Part shown: in pieces, positions 9,605 to 18,960 of the stretch | Numbering within the stretch: position 1 is the stretch's first letter | Layout of the letters: every line of letters begins with the position of its first letter | DNA from: Arthrospira sp. PCC 9108 | GTDB lineage: Bacteria; Cyanobacteriota; Cyanobacteriia; Cyanobacteriales; Microcoleaceae | Direction: 5' to 3' | Assembly: GCA_016745315.1 (NCBI GenBank) | Contig: CP066886.1 | Span: 3,348,501-3,412,500 of the forward strand | Length of the DNA: 64,000 bases | Notes under the pieces: model-generated | The model's input: only the letters and a program-made list of their open reading frames with translations | Told to the model about the DNA's origin: nothing | Database searches by the model: none | Translations under genes and position numbers: made by a program

Positions 9605-12600
9605 ATGATTAGCCAAGATCTACTGTTCTCCAATTTGCCGTTATATAAGGCAATTGATCGACACCCACTGACGGCTTCTCCTGAAACTCCCTTAATGGGG
9701 GTCATCTCCATGATCAGCCCACAGTCAAAAAGTGACTCTGACAGGGAAACTCAGCCACACCGGAAAAGTTGCGTCTTGGCGGTAAAAAAGGGAAAACTGG
9801 TGGGTGTAATTACGGAAAGGGATCTCGTCCGCCTGGCTACCCAATATCGCAGCTTTGACCATTTAACCTTAGCGGCGGTGATGACCCGCGATCTAGTCAC
9901 CCTATCAATAGAACCCCATCAAGACATTTTTACTGCTATTACCCTGATGCGTCAACATCAGATTCGCCATCTTCCGGTTTTGTCGAAAACGGGTGAACTG
10001 GTGGGATTAATTTCGACACAAACCCTGCGCGAGTGTTTGCAACCAGGGGATTTGTTCAAATTACGTCAAGTCGCCGAAGCCATGACGCGAGACGTGCTCC
10101 ATGCTACCCCTAACGCTTCTATTTTACATCTGGCTCAATTGATGGCGGAATATCGGGTTAGTTGTGTGGTCATTGCTGAACCCAAAATCGGGGATAGTTT
10201 CCTGTGCCATCCTGTAGGAATAGTCACAGAAAGAGATATTGTCAAGTGTTCAGCCCTGGATCTTAATTTTGATCAGGTGATGGCGGCTGACATTATGAGT
10301 AGCCCCCTATGGTGTTTGCACCCCACAGAAAATTTATGGGTAGCCCATGAACAAATGCAGCAACGGGGAGTCCGTCGGTTAGTGGTGTGTGATCAACAAC
10401 AGCAATTAGTGGGTATTTTGACTCAAACCAGTTTACTGCAAACTCTTAATCCCCTGGAACTTTATAATACCATTGAAGCCCTACAACAGCAGGTTAATAA
10501 ATTACAAGGTGAACGGCTCAAACAGATGCAGAATGACCACCATCAGACTCACCAACAACTGCAAAAACAGCGAGATTTTACCGAGGCTATCTTAGATACG
10601 GTTCCGGCTTTAATTGTGGTTTTAAATACCCAAGGTTACATCGTCAAATTTAATCAAGCCTGTGTTAAAATTACGGGATATTCTTGGCAAGAAGTTCAAG
10701 ATAGACCCTTTTGGGAGATTTTATTAGTTCCTGAAGAAGTGAACGCGGTCAAAAAGGTGTTTGAGGATTTAAAAGCGGGGAATTTTCCCAGTTATCATGA
10801 AAATTACTGGGTGACGAAAACAGGCGATCGCCGTTTAATTGCCTGGTCTAATACAATTTTATGTGATGATGATGGGCAAGTGGAATATATAATCGGTACG
10901 GGAGAAGATATCACCGAACGTAAACGGGCAGAAATAGAGTTAGAATCCCAGAAGGAAGCCTATCGCCAATTAGCATCATCCCTGGAAATCAAAGTCGAGT
11001 CAAAAACCGCTGAAATTGCCGCAAGTAATCATCAACTAGAACTCGAAATAAATCAAGTAAATCAGATTCAACAACAGCTAATATTTGCTCAACAAAGATT
11101 GAATGATTTACTTAATTCAAGTTTGGCAATTATCTATAGTTGTGACCCGAAAACTATGAGGATAACATTCATTAGTAGCAATGTTAAAAATGTCCTAGGA
11201 TATACCCCAGAAGAATTTCAAGAAAGTGTCGAGTGTTGGGAAGAGAGAATCCATCCCGAAGACCGAGATTTTGCCTGGGCTAAAGTTCGTGATGTTTTTA
11301 TCAAGGGCACATCTTTTTATGAATATCGTTTTCTTCATGGGGATGGTAGCGATCGCTGGATGCAAGAACATCTAAGGTTAGTATTAGATGCGGCGGGAAA
11401 ACCCAGAGAAGTGGTGGGCTATGGTTTTGATATTAGCGAACGCAAACAAGCAGAAATAGCAGCAGCGGAACGAGAGGCGATCTTGTCTAGTTTCTATAAT
11501 AGCACCAGCATGATGATGGGTGTAGTAGAACTCCTAGATGAGGATATTATCCACATTTTTAGTAATAATGCAACGGCTGAATTTTGGGGTGTAAGTCCTG
11601 AATGTCTGAAAAATGCCCGGTGTAGTGAAATGGGTGTACCCGCCTCAATTATTGAGTTTTGGTCTCAACATTATCGGGAAAGTCAACAGCTTGGGAAACC
11701 GATTAAATTTGAGTATATTCACACCCTAAATGATGGGAAACATCACTTATCGGTTACGATTTCGCCTATCCTCAATTCGGGCTTAGACAAGTTGAGGTTT
11801 TGCTACATTGCTGAGGATATTACCCAAGCCAAGCACACCGAATATCAATTATATAAAATCACTCAAGATTTGCTCAACTCTCAAAAAATAGCGGGTATTG
11901 GCACTTGGGAATATAATGTAAGTTCGGGTAAAATTACCTGGTCAGAAGAGGTGTTCCTGATTTATGGCATGGAGCCGACCCAAGGGGAACCGACTTTAGG
12001 AGAATTACGAGACAAAATGCACCCGGATGATCGCGATCGCCACGCGGAAGATACGGAGCGATCGTTGACTTCGGGAGAACCTTTTTATACAGAATATCGT
12101 CTATTTCGTCCCAGTGGAGAAATGCGTTATATTCAAGGCATGGGAGGAGTAGAATTTGATGCCGAAAAGCAACCGTTACGCTTATTTGGCTCAGTAATTG
12201 ATATCACCGAAAAAAGACAAGCGGAGATGGCGTTAAGTGCTTCCGAGGCTAAATATCGCCGTCTGATTGAACAAATGCCAGCCGCCACCTATACGGCTAA
12301 TTTAGATGAAAAATTTAGCATACTTTATATTAGTCCTCAAATTCAGCGTTGGCTGGGTATTTCAGCCAGTGAGTGGTTAAAAAATAGTAAGGATTGGCTG
12401 GAGTTAGTGCATCCAGAAGATCGCGATCGCGTGTTGGTAGAAATCCGTCAAGGTATCCAAGAAAATCAAGACTTTAGTGTTGAATATCGGATGTTTTCGC
12501 GATCAGGAAATGTGGTCTGGGTGCGTGATAACGGCAAAGTCGTTCTCGATGACCAAGGGAACCCCACATTCCTACAGGGAATTATGATTGATATTAGTGA

Positions 12601-14431
12601 TAAAAAAGAGGCAGAAATTGCCCTCCAAGAAAGCGAGGAAAAATTCCGTCAAATTGCTGAAACAGTGCGAGAAGTGTTTTTTATGACATCTTTTGATGGT
12701 CAAACAATTCTGTATATTAATCCTGCCTACGAGAAAATTTGGGGGCAAAGTTGCGCCAGTCTCTACGAAAACCCTCAACATTGGATTAATTCTGTACATC
12801 CAGAAGATATACAGCGGGTGATAGAAGCATATCAGCGCCAGTTTCAGGATAAGTTGGTTTTTGATGAGGAATACAGAATTATTCGCCCTGATAGTACAAT
12901 TAGATGGGTAGCAGCGCGGGTTTTTCCAGTTACTGATAAATCAGGTAAAATCTATCGTTTTGCCGGAATTGCTGAAGATATTACCTCCCGAAAACTCATG
13001 CTTGAACAACTCCAAAACAGTAAAACATTTATTCAGAAAGTTACTGATTATATACCCAATATTTTGTACATATGCGACCTCATCAAAAAGCGCAATGTTT
13101 ATATCAACCGCAATATTCAAGATATCCTAGGATACACCTACGAAAAAATCCAAGAAACCGGAGGCACTTTACTCTATGAAATTATCCATCCTGAAGATTT
13201 ACCCATCATCGAAAAACACTTTCAAGATATGTCCAAAGCACAAGATGGTCAAATATATACCGTAGAATATCGCGTTCAAAAAGCCAATGGAGAATGGCGG
13301 TGGTTACTGAGTCGGGATCTCGTTTTTAGTCGCCATTCAGATGGACGGGTTCAAGAAATTTTAGGGACTGCTACAGATTTCACCGATCGCAAACAAACCG
13401 AAGAAATATTACACACTACTTATCAGCATCTCAAGCAAAAAAATCGGGAAATGGAAATTGTCAGCAAAATGATTGAATTTCTGCAAGCCTGCGATGCAGT
13501 TGAGGAGGGATATGAAGCGATTGCGGAATTTCTCAAACAGCTTTTTCCCGATTTTTCTGGGGCGGTATTGGTAATAGATCCTAATAGCCCGGAATCGGAT
13601 TTAGAAGTGGTTTCTACATTTGGTGAACTCCCACATCAGGAGATAAAATTTCCTTTCAAAGACTGTTGGGCGTTACGAAGGGGAAAAATTCATGTCGCCA
13701 GTGACCAGCAACCGGGTTTATTTTGTAATCATATAAATTCTGAACTGCTACCTAAATATTCTTTATGTATTCCCCTAATTGCCAAAACCAAAATTTGGGG
13801 ATTATTATACATGATTACTGAATCGTCTTTCGTTAATATGGAGTCTTCCGAACAACTAGGGCGCACTGTGACTGAGCAGTTATCTTTGGCTTTATTCAAC
13901 TTAAAACTTCAGGAACAATTACGCCTAGAAAGTATCCGAGATCCTTTGACTGGACTCTTTAACCGTCGCTATCTGCAAGAAACCCTCAATCAAGCCTTAG
14001 CCAAGGCTAACCGCAAGAATGAACCCTTATCTATTATCATGATAGATATTGACCATTTTAAACGCTTTAATGATACTTTTGGTCATGAAGCTGGGGACTT
14101 AGTTTTGCAAGAAATTGCTCATTTCATCCAAACAAATATCAGAAGTTCTGATACGGCTTGCCGTTATGGGGGGGAAGAAATGACGTTAATTTTTCCAGAC
14201 ACTACCCTAGAAATAGCGAGCGATCGCGCCCAGTTTTTATGTGAGGGAATTCGCGGTTTAAAACTGCAACACCAAAGCCGAGATCTCGGCAAAATTACCG
14301 CTTCTTTTGGGGTAGCTTGTTTCCCACAACACGCCCAAACTTTAGATGATTTACTCAGACTGGCTGATGATGCTTTATATCTGGCAAAAGACCAAGGACG
14401 CGATCGCATAGTGGTTTGGGATTTTCTGTAG
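9605..14431 (+). CDS. Large CBS-PASx7-GAF-GGDEF diguanylate cyclase-like sensor
   Basis: 1608 aa, no membrane segment. By eye: two CBS pairs (about 15-285, with ITERDLVRLA, MTRDLV, VTERDIVKC, IMSSPLWCL), a coiled coil, seven PAS/PAC units (about 325-1265; PAC tails such as GTGEDITERKRAE and the repeated HPED/HPDD motif), a GAF domain (about 1285-1430) and a GGDEF domain (from DPLTGLFNRRYL). The active-site loop is RYGGEEM (about 1520-1526). The first four signature residues fit an active cyclase, while the final Phe is Met. An RSSD inhibitory-site motif lies five residues before the loop. Predicted role: c-di-GMP synthesis in response to adenosyl ligands (CBS) and other cues. It converges with arsM, 22 bases away. 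Confidence 0.9.
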   Translation: MISQDLLFSNLPLYKAIDRHPLTASPETPLMGVISMISPQSKSDSDRETQPHRKSCVLAVKKGKLVGVITERDLVRLATQYRSFDHLTLAAVMTRDLVTLSIEPHQDIFTAITLMRQHQIRHLPVLSKTGELVGLISTQTLRECLQPGDLFKLRQVAEAMTRDVLHATPNASILHLAQLMAEYRVSCVVIAEPKIGDSFLCHPVGIVTERDIVKCSALDLNFDQVMAADIMSSPLWCLHPTENLWVAHEQMQQRGVRRLVVCDQQQQLVGILTQTSLLQTLNPLELYNTIEALQQQVNKLQGERLKQMQNDHHQTHQQLQKQRDFTEAILDTVPALIVVLNTQGYIVKFNQACVKITGYSWQEVQDRPFWEILLVPEEVNAVKKVFEDLKAGNFPSYHENYWVTKTGDRRLIAWSNTILCDDDGQVEYIIGTGEDITERKRAEIELESQKEAYRQLASSLEIKVESKTAEIAASNHQLELEINQVNQIQQQLIFAQQRLNDLLNSSLAIIYSCDPKTMRITFISSNVKNVLGYTPEEFQESVECWEERIHPEDRDFAWAKVRDVFIKGTSFYEYRFLHGDGSDRWMQEHLRLVLDAAGKPREVVGYGFDISERKQAEIAAAEREAILSSFYNSTSMMMGVVELLDEDIIHIFSNNATAEFWGVSPECLKNARCSEMGVPASIIEFWSQHYRESQQLGKPIKFEYIHTLNDGKHHLSVTISPILNSGLDKLRFCYIAEDITQAKHTEYQLYKITQDLLNSQKIAGIGTWEYNVSSGKITWSEEVFLIYGMEPTQGEPTLGELRDKMHPDDRDRHAEDTERSLTSGEPFYTEYRLFRPSGEMRYIQGMGGVEFDAEKQPLRLFGSVIDITEKRQAEMALSASEAKYRRLIEQMPAATYTANLDEKFSILYISPQIQRWLGISASEWLKNSKDWLELVHPEDRDRVLVEIRQGIQENQDFSVEYRMFSRSGNVVWVRDNGKVVLDDQGNPTFLQGIMIDISDKKEAEIALQESEEKFRQIAETVREVFFMTSFDGQTILYINPAYEKIWGQSCASLYENPQHWINSVHPEDIQRVIEAYQRQFQDKLVFDEEYRIIRPDSTIRWVAARVFPVTDKSGKIYRFAGIAEDITSRKLMLEQLQNSKTFIQKVTDYIPNILYICDLIKKRNVYINRNIQDILGYTYEKIQETGGTLLYEIIHPEDLPIIEKHFQDMSKAQDGQIYTVEYRVQKANGEWRWLLSRDLVFSRHSDGRVQEILGTATDFTDRKQTEEILHTTYQHLKQKNREMEIVSKMIEFLQACDAVEEGYEAIAEFLKQLFPDFSGAVLVIDPNSPESDLEVVSTFGELPHQEIKFPFKDCWALRRGKIHVASDQQPGLFCNHINSELLPKYSLCIPLIAKTKIWGLLYMITESSFVNMESSEQLGRTVTEQLSLALFNLKLQEQLRLESIRDPLTGLFNRRYLQETLNQALAKANRKNEPLSIIMIDIDHFKRFNDTFGHEAGDLVLQEIAHFIQTNIRSSDTACRYGGEEMTLIFPDTTLEIASDRAQFLCEGIRGLKLQHQSRDLGKITASFGVACFPQHAQTLDDLLRLADDALYLAKDQGRDRIVVWDFL

Positions 14432-14453
14432 TTAAATACCTGAGAATTGAACC

Positions 14454-15641
14454 CTAGCAACAACTAGAGGGAGAACAACAAGACCCGTCATTATTAATGT
14501 TGGTGATGTGGTAATTCTCACCTTTAGTTAGTTTAGGGTCGCGGATGGCATTTTGCCGACAATCAAACTCTTTAGCATCCTTTAGATCAATATTTTGATA
14601 GGGGGGAATTGGGATAATATCGTCACTGTAGGGACTCCTAGTATAGATGTTAAAGGTTTGATCACAAACTGCCATAGGTTGACCTCGATAAAGGGTATGA
14701 CCATCATCATCAACTACTTGTTTCCAAGGTCCCTTATAAATGACTGCTTGATGGCATTCTAAACAAGGACCTTCTTTGCCTTTGTAGGCACAAACTGTTA
14801 CAGACCGAAATTCAATGCCATCAATTACCTGCCAGGGTTCAGTCTGACGGGTTAAGATTTCGACCCCATAAAATCCGGCATTTTCAAACATTTGTAAAAA
14901 TTCGTGTTCTTGAAAAGCGCCAGCAATGCAACCACTCCACAATTCGGGGTCGTTGATAATTTTTTGGGTGGGGGGTTCGTCACAAACAATATCAGAAATA
15001 ACCGCCCTTCCTCCGACTTTTAAGACTCGGTAAATCTCGGCAAATAGTTTTAGTTTATCCTGAGATTTAACTAGGTTCAGAACGCAATTAGACACGACTA
15101 CATCCACAGTTACATCAGGGATTAAGGGCTGTTCTTGGCGGAGGCGATCGCACATAGCCTCAAACCGGGATACATCTTCTATGGAGGTAATAGGATTATC
15201 ATTTAACCAGGTTTGCACCATAGCCAAATTTAGCCCCAAATCCTGGATTTTTCCCTTCACAAACTCAGTATTTTTATAGCCCAACTTATCGGCAATTTCA
15301 TCTTGATACTTACGGGAAAGCGCCAGCATATCATCATTAAAATCAACCCCAATTACTCGCCCATCTTTGCCGACTTTTTGGGCGATAATATAGCAATTTT
15401 TGCCAGCCCCAGACCCCAAATCTACCACCAATTCCCCAGAATTAATATATTGGGTGGGGTCGCCACAGCCATAGTCTTTCTCAATAATTTCTGATGGTAA
15501 AATCTCCAGATAATTACCATTATATGATGTCGGACAACACAGGGAAGGCTGAACATCTTTCGCCCCGGCTTTATAGCGTTCTAAAACTTCATTTTCTATA
15601 TCATAATTAACAGCAGTATTTGCAGATTTAGCTGGAGTCAT
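14454..15641 (-). CDS. arsM: Arsenite S-adenosylmethionine methyltransferase (ArsM-like)
   Basis: 395 aa. The class I methyltransferase core has VVDLGSGAGKNCYI (SAM-binding glycine loop, about residue 72), GVDFNDDMLALSR and DVVVSNCVLNLV. Cysteines occur where ArsM uses them for As(III): the early CCPTSY (about 35), SNCVLNL, and CIAGAF. The tail ends SCCSPSSCC, a cysteine-rich end common in ArsM. The enzyme methylates arsenite to volatile or less toxic species in the cytoplasm. It is longer than the minimal family (about 280 aa), with an extra cysteine-containing C-terminal part (ECHQAVIYKGPW). No ars operon genes are adjacent. A related methyltransferase with another thiol-reactive substrate remains possible. 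Confidence 0.75.
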   Translation of the reverse strand: MTPAKSANTAVNYDIENEVLERYKAGAKDVQPSLCCPTSYNGNYLEILPSEIIEKDYGCGDPTQYINSGELVVDLGSGAGKNCYIIAQKVGKDGRVIGVDFNDDMLALSRKYQDEIADKLGYKNTEFVKGKIQDLGLNLAMVQTWLNDNPITSIEDVSRFEAMCDRLRQEQPLIPDVTVDVVVSNCVLNLVKSQDKLKLFAEIYRVLKVGGRAVISDIVCDEPPTQKIINDPELWSGCIAGAFQEHEFLQMFENAGFYGVEILTRQTEPWQVIDGIEFRSVTVCAYKGKEGPCLECHQAVIYKGPWKQVVDDDGHTLYRGQPMAVCDQTFNIYTRSPYSDDIIPIPPYQNIDLKDAKEFDCRQNAIRDPKLTKGENYHITNINNDGSCCSPSSCC

Positions 15642-15786
15642 GATTTAAGCATCCTTAGGTTGATGATATGGATCTATACACAGATAGGCTGTAATTAATG
15701 CCATAGCTTGATTATACTAGATCCGGTTAATTTATGGGTTGGGGGGAATGCGCCAGCCACTATAGGTCTGACGCAGGAAATCAGAG

Positions 15787-17328
15787 TTATTTAATCCCCG
15801 AAAATGTCGAGATATCTAGGTAGTCGATACCTTGGAAAAACCCTAATAAACGGTTAGCAATTTTCGCCACGCCACCGACCACATTTGATTCAATATTTAA
15901 CGGTAAAACCGGATCATGAAGGGATAGGCGCAATAAAAACCAGCCATCCTCGTCGGGCGACCCACAGGAAACCCGAACCCCCTCGTAGTTTTTGGGGACA
16001 ATTTCCCAGTCGGTTTGTTGAGAGACAAACTGATTCAGTTTTTCAATCACGTTATTACCTAATGATTTAAAATCATCATTTTGAATGGTTATCCGCACTT
16101 CTTGACTCTCGGCGGGTTCCTGTAAATTGGCAATTAAATCGGTGAGAGATTTACCTTGTAGGTGGGTTTTAGCTAGTTCAATTAATAGCTTGCTAACTAA
16201 ATATGCACCATCATCTAAAAAGTAGTTCTCTTTCATAGCACCATGACCGGAAGTTTCAATAGCCAGCCAAGATTCCTGTCCGGTTTCATTAAGTCGTATG
16301 GCTTCATTAATTACATTTTTGTAACCGCGCTTAAAGCGATGATGAACCCCTTTTAATTCCTGCTCGATAAAATGAGTTAAGCCATCGGAAGTAATGGAAT
16401 CAGTGACGATCGCAGAACCGGGATTTTCTCGTAAAACTATCGCTGAAATTAGAGCAATTAGGCGATTTCGGTTAAGTTCTTTCCCCAAATTATCAACGGC
16501 TGCACCCCGATCTACATCGGTATCAAAAATAATCCCAAAATCGGCTTTATTGTCAATAACGGCTTGACAAATTGACTCCATAGCGGCTTGATTTTCTGGG
16601 TTAGGAACATGATTAGGAAATGTGCCATCAGGGTCTAAAAATTGGCTGCCTGTGGTATCAGCGCCTAGGGGTTTTAAGACTTTTTCGGCATAAAATCCCC
16701 CCGCACCATTGCCAGCATCAACGATTATTTTTAATCCAGTTAAAGGCTGTTCAAAGTTGGTGGGATGATTGACACCTTGGCGAATTTTATTAACTAATCC
16801 TTCGGCATAGACAGAAATAAAATCATGTTGTATAATAGAACCAGGGGTGGGAGAGTTGGCAAAATCGTTGAGTTTCGCTAACTCCAAAATCTCGGAAATA
16901 TCCGACTTTCCTAGGCCGCCTTGGGGGGTAAAAAACTTTAAGCCATTACGGTTAAAGGGGAGGTGGCTGGCGGTTAACATAATTGCGCCATCACATTCCC
17001 AGCCGGGGGTAACGGTACTCATAAACATGGCGGGAGTTGAGGCGATCGCCAAATCATAAACCTGAGCCCCAGTGGATATAATTCCCTCCATAACTGCTTG
17101 ACTTAGCACAGGTCCAGATAGACGACTATCTCTACCTACCGCCATAGTTAATTCTGCGGTATTTTTACCCAGTTTTTGGCTGACCCAACTCGCGAAGGCT
17201 TTACCTAAGATAGTGGCAATTTCAGGAGTTAGGTTAACTGGTTCATTGGCTACACCTGCTATGGCGACTCCCCGAATATCCGACCCATTTTGTAGCTTTT
17301 TCCAGTCCCAATTAGCAACTTGAGCCAT
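15787..17328 (-). CDS. Phosphomannomutase/phosphoglucomutase family protein
   Basis: 513 aa, alpha-D-phosphohexomutase superfamily. Visible motifs: GRDSRLSG near the N-terminus; the phosphoserine loop TASHLPFNRNGLKF; the metal-binding loop DTDVDRGAAVD; the sugar-specificity loop ETSGHGAMKENYFLDDGAY; and the phosphate-binding loop RVSCGSPDEDGWFLLRLS. It interconverts hexose 1- and 6-phosphates, feeding glycogen or nucleotide-sugar synthesis. The SGHGA specificity loop, in place of ExSGH, leaves mannose versus glucose open. ATG at 17328. It stands alone between arsM and the response regulator gene. Confidence 0.85.
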   Translation of the reverse strand: MAQVANWDWKKLQNGSDIRGVAIAGVANEPVNLTPEIATILGKAFASWVSQKLGKNTAELTMAVGRDSRLSGPVLSQAVMEGIISTGAQVYDLAIASTPAMFMSTVTPGWECDGAIMLTASHLPFNRNGLKFFTPQGGLGKSDISEILELAKLNDFANSPTPGSIIQHDFISVYAEGLVNKIRQGVNHPTNFEQPLTGLKIIVDAGNGAGGFYAEKVLKPLGADTTGSQFLDPDGTFPNHVPNPENQAAMESICQAVIDNKADFGIIFDTDVDRGAAVDNLGKELNRNRLIALISAIVLRENPGSAIVTDSITSDGLTHFIEQELKGVHHRFKRGYKNVINEAIRLNETGQESWLAIETSGHGAMKENYFLDDGAYLVSKLLIELAKTHLQGKSLTDLIANLQEPAESQEVRITIQNDDFKSLGNNVIEKLNQFVSQQTDWEIVPKNYEGVRVSCGSPDEDGWFLLRLSLHDPVLPLNIESNVVGGVAKIANRLLGFFQGIDYLDISTFSGIK

Positions 17329-17416
17329 GGTTAATTTATCCCGAATTGATGACTATACTAGATGATCATACTATAACTAGCAAGTGGTTATCAAAAAGTT
17401 AATGAATAATTAAGAA

Positions 17417-17510
17417 TTAGCCCCGTTCCATTTTCCATACCATATAAGTATTGCGGCTTTTTTCTTGAGCTTGATATAGGGCAGACTCTGCGGATTTTAA
17501 CAGTTCGGGG
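17417..17510 (-). pseudogene. Out-of-frame C-terminal tail of the GGDEF regulator
   Basis: In the frame one base shifted from the preceding gene, this reads PELLKSAESALYQAQEKSRN then TYMVWKMERG and stop. It matches the last helix of GGDEF domains (the AD.ALY.AK..GRN pattern). It becomes contiguous with the gene if a single C is restored in the C4 run. Confidence 0.8.
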
Positions 17511-18960
17511 AGGTATTAATAGATGGAATTAGGCTGGCAATACCCTGGCTAACAGTAATGCGATCGCTCACCAGAGAAGCACTATGAGGAATATTTGTTT
17601 TTTGCATTGCCACCTGAATCCGCATCGCCACTTGTATAGCACCTTCGCAGTTAGTATTTGATAAAATAATGGCAAATTCTTCACCTCCATAACGAGCCAC
17701 CAAATCCCCCGGACGCATAGCTGATTCTTGGATAGCTTGAGCGACTCTAATCAAACAATTATCACCCGCCAAATGTCCGTAAGTATCGTTATACTTTTTA
17801 AAGTAATCAACATCACACAAAATCAAGGATAGAGGCAACTTTTCCCGCTGCATACGCCGCCACTCTAACCACAAAAATTCATTAAAATGGCGACGGTTTG
17901 CTACCTGAGTTAATCCATCTAGGCGCGCCAAACGGTCAAGTTTATGATTAGCTTGTTTAAGTTGTTGATAAAGACCAGCCTGTTGCAGAGGAAAACTGAG
18001 TTGAGTAGCCACAGCTTGCATTAGTTCTAAGATGCGGATTTGACAATGGGTAGTTTTCGTGGTATAAAATATTAAAACCGCCAAGACTTCATTAGATACT
18101 AAAATCGGTATGCCAAACATTGATTTTAAACCGGCTTCTAGGGCTAAATTTGCCCGGTCATAAACATGATGAGAACAAACCGATATTTCCGGGAGCCATT
18201 CCGGTTGTTTAGAGAGCCATATTTGACCAGGCAAACCTTGTCCCATAGTAAATACACGCTGACTAGAGACTTGTTGAAAGTGGCTAAATTCTGGTTTGAT
18301 TTCTCCCAAAATCGGCACATACTCTAAAGTATTATTTTTAGGGTTAGGCATCCAGGCTTCTCCATACTCCCATAAAGTGTTATCGCAGACAGTATCAATA
18401 ACTGCAGCGATCGCCTCTTTAAGAGTAGTCGATCGCCCAATTGCCCAAGTAGCGCTCAGTAATAGGCGAGTTTCTCTTTCGGATTCTTTCAGTTGTTGAT
18501 TTTGCTCAATTAGAGCCTGATTTTTGGCTTCTAATTGTTTCTGAAGAGAGCGAAGAGTCAATTGATTTTGAATGCGGGCTAGTGCTTCTTCAATCTGAAA
18601 CGGTTTAGTCAGATAATCTGCGCCGCCTACCTGAAAGGCTTTGAGCTTATCAATTCCCTGATTTAAAGCCGTCAAAAAAATCACAGGTATATCCTGAGTT
18701 TCCGGGTTCTTTTTGATATACTCACACACCTGATAACCGTCCATTTCTGGCATCATAATATCAAGTAAAATCAGATCAGGTCGAAACCTAGTTAGGCTTC
18801 GTAGCGCCAATTTGCCACTGGTAGCCAGTCGAACATCATAGCCCTGTTTTCGGAGTATATTTTGCAGTAGGCGCAGATTATCGGGAACATCATCAACCAC
18901 TAAAATAGTGACTGGTATCGAATGAGAATCACAATTAATATTGTTCATTTGATATTTCAA
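17497..18960 (-). CDS. Response regulator with GAF and GGDEF domains (PleD-like), C-terminus frameshifted
   Basis: 487 aa as read. An intact receiver (about 15-135) has VVDDVPD, phospho-acceptor in LILLDIMMPEMDG, FLTAL and LTKPF. A coiled coil, a GAF domain (about 165-320) and GGDEF (from RLDGLTQVANRRHF) follow. The loop RYGGEEF is canonical and an RPGD inhibitory site precedes it by five residues, so it should make c-di-GMP when phosphorylated. The reading frame ends early (INTSPNC). Adding one C in the CCCC run (17507-17510) continues the frame as PELLKSAESALYQAQEKSRN to a stop at 17417, the normal end of a GGDEF domain (514 aa). Its ATG overlaps the stop of the upstream hybrid kinase by 4 bases, so the pair forms an operon and probably a cognate relay. 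Confidence 0.9.
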   Translation of the reverse strand: MKYQMNNINCDSHSIPVTILVVDDVPDNLRLLQNILRKQGYDVRLATSGKLALRSLTRFRPDLILLDIMMPEMDGYQVCEYIKKNPETQDIPVIFLTALNQGIDKLKAFQVGGADYLTKPFQIEEALARIQNQLTLRSLQKQLEAKNQALIEQNQQLKESERETRLLLSATWAIGRSTTLKEAIAAVIDTVCDNTLWEYGEAWMPNPKNNTLEYVPILGEIKPEFSHFQQVSSQRVFTMGQGLPGQIWLSKQPEWLPEISVCSHHVYDRANLALEAGLKSMFGIPILVSNEVLAVLIFYTTKTTHCQIRILELMQAVATQLSFPLQQAGLYQQLKQANHKLDRLARLDGLTQVANRRHFNEFLWLEWRRMQREKLPLSLILCDVDYFKKYNDTYGHLAGDNCLIRVAQAIQESAMRPGDLVARYGGEEFAIILSNTNCEGAIQVAMRIQVAMQKTNIPHSASLVSDRITVSQGIASLIPSINTSPNC

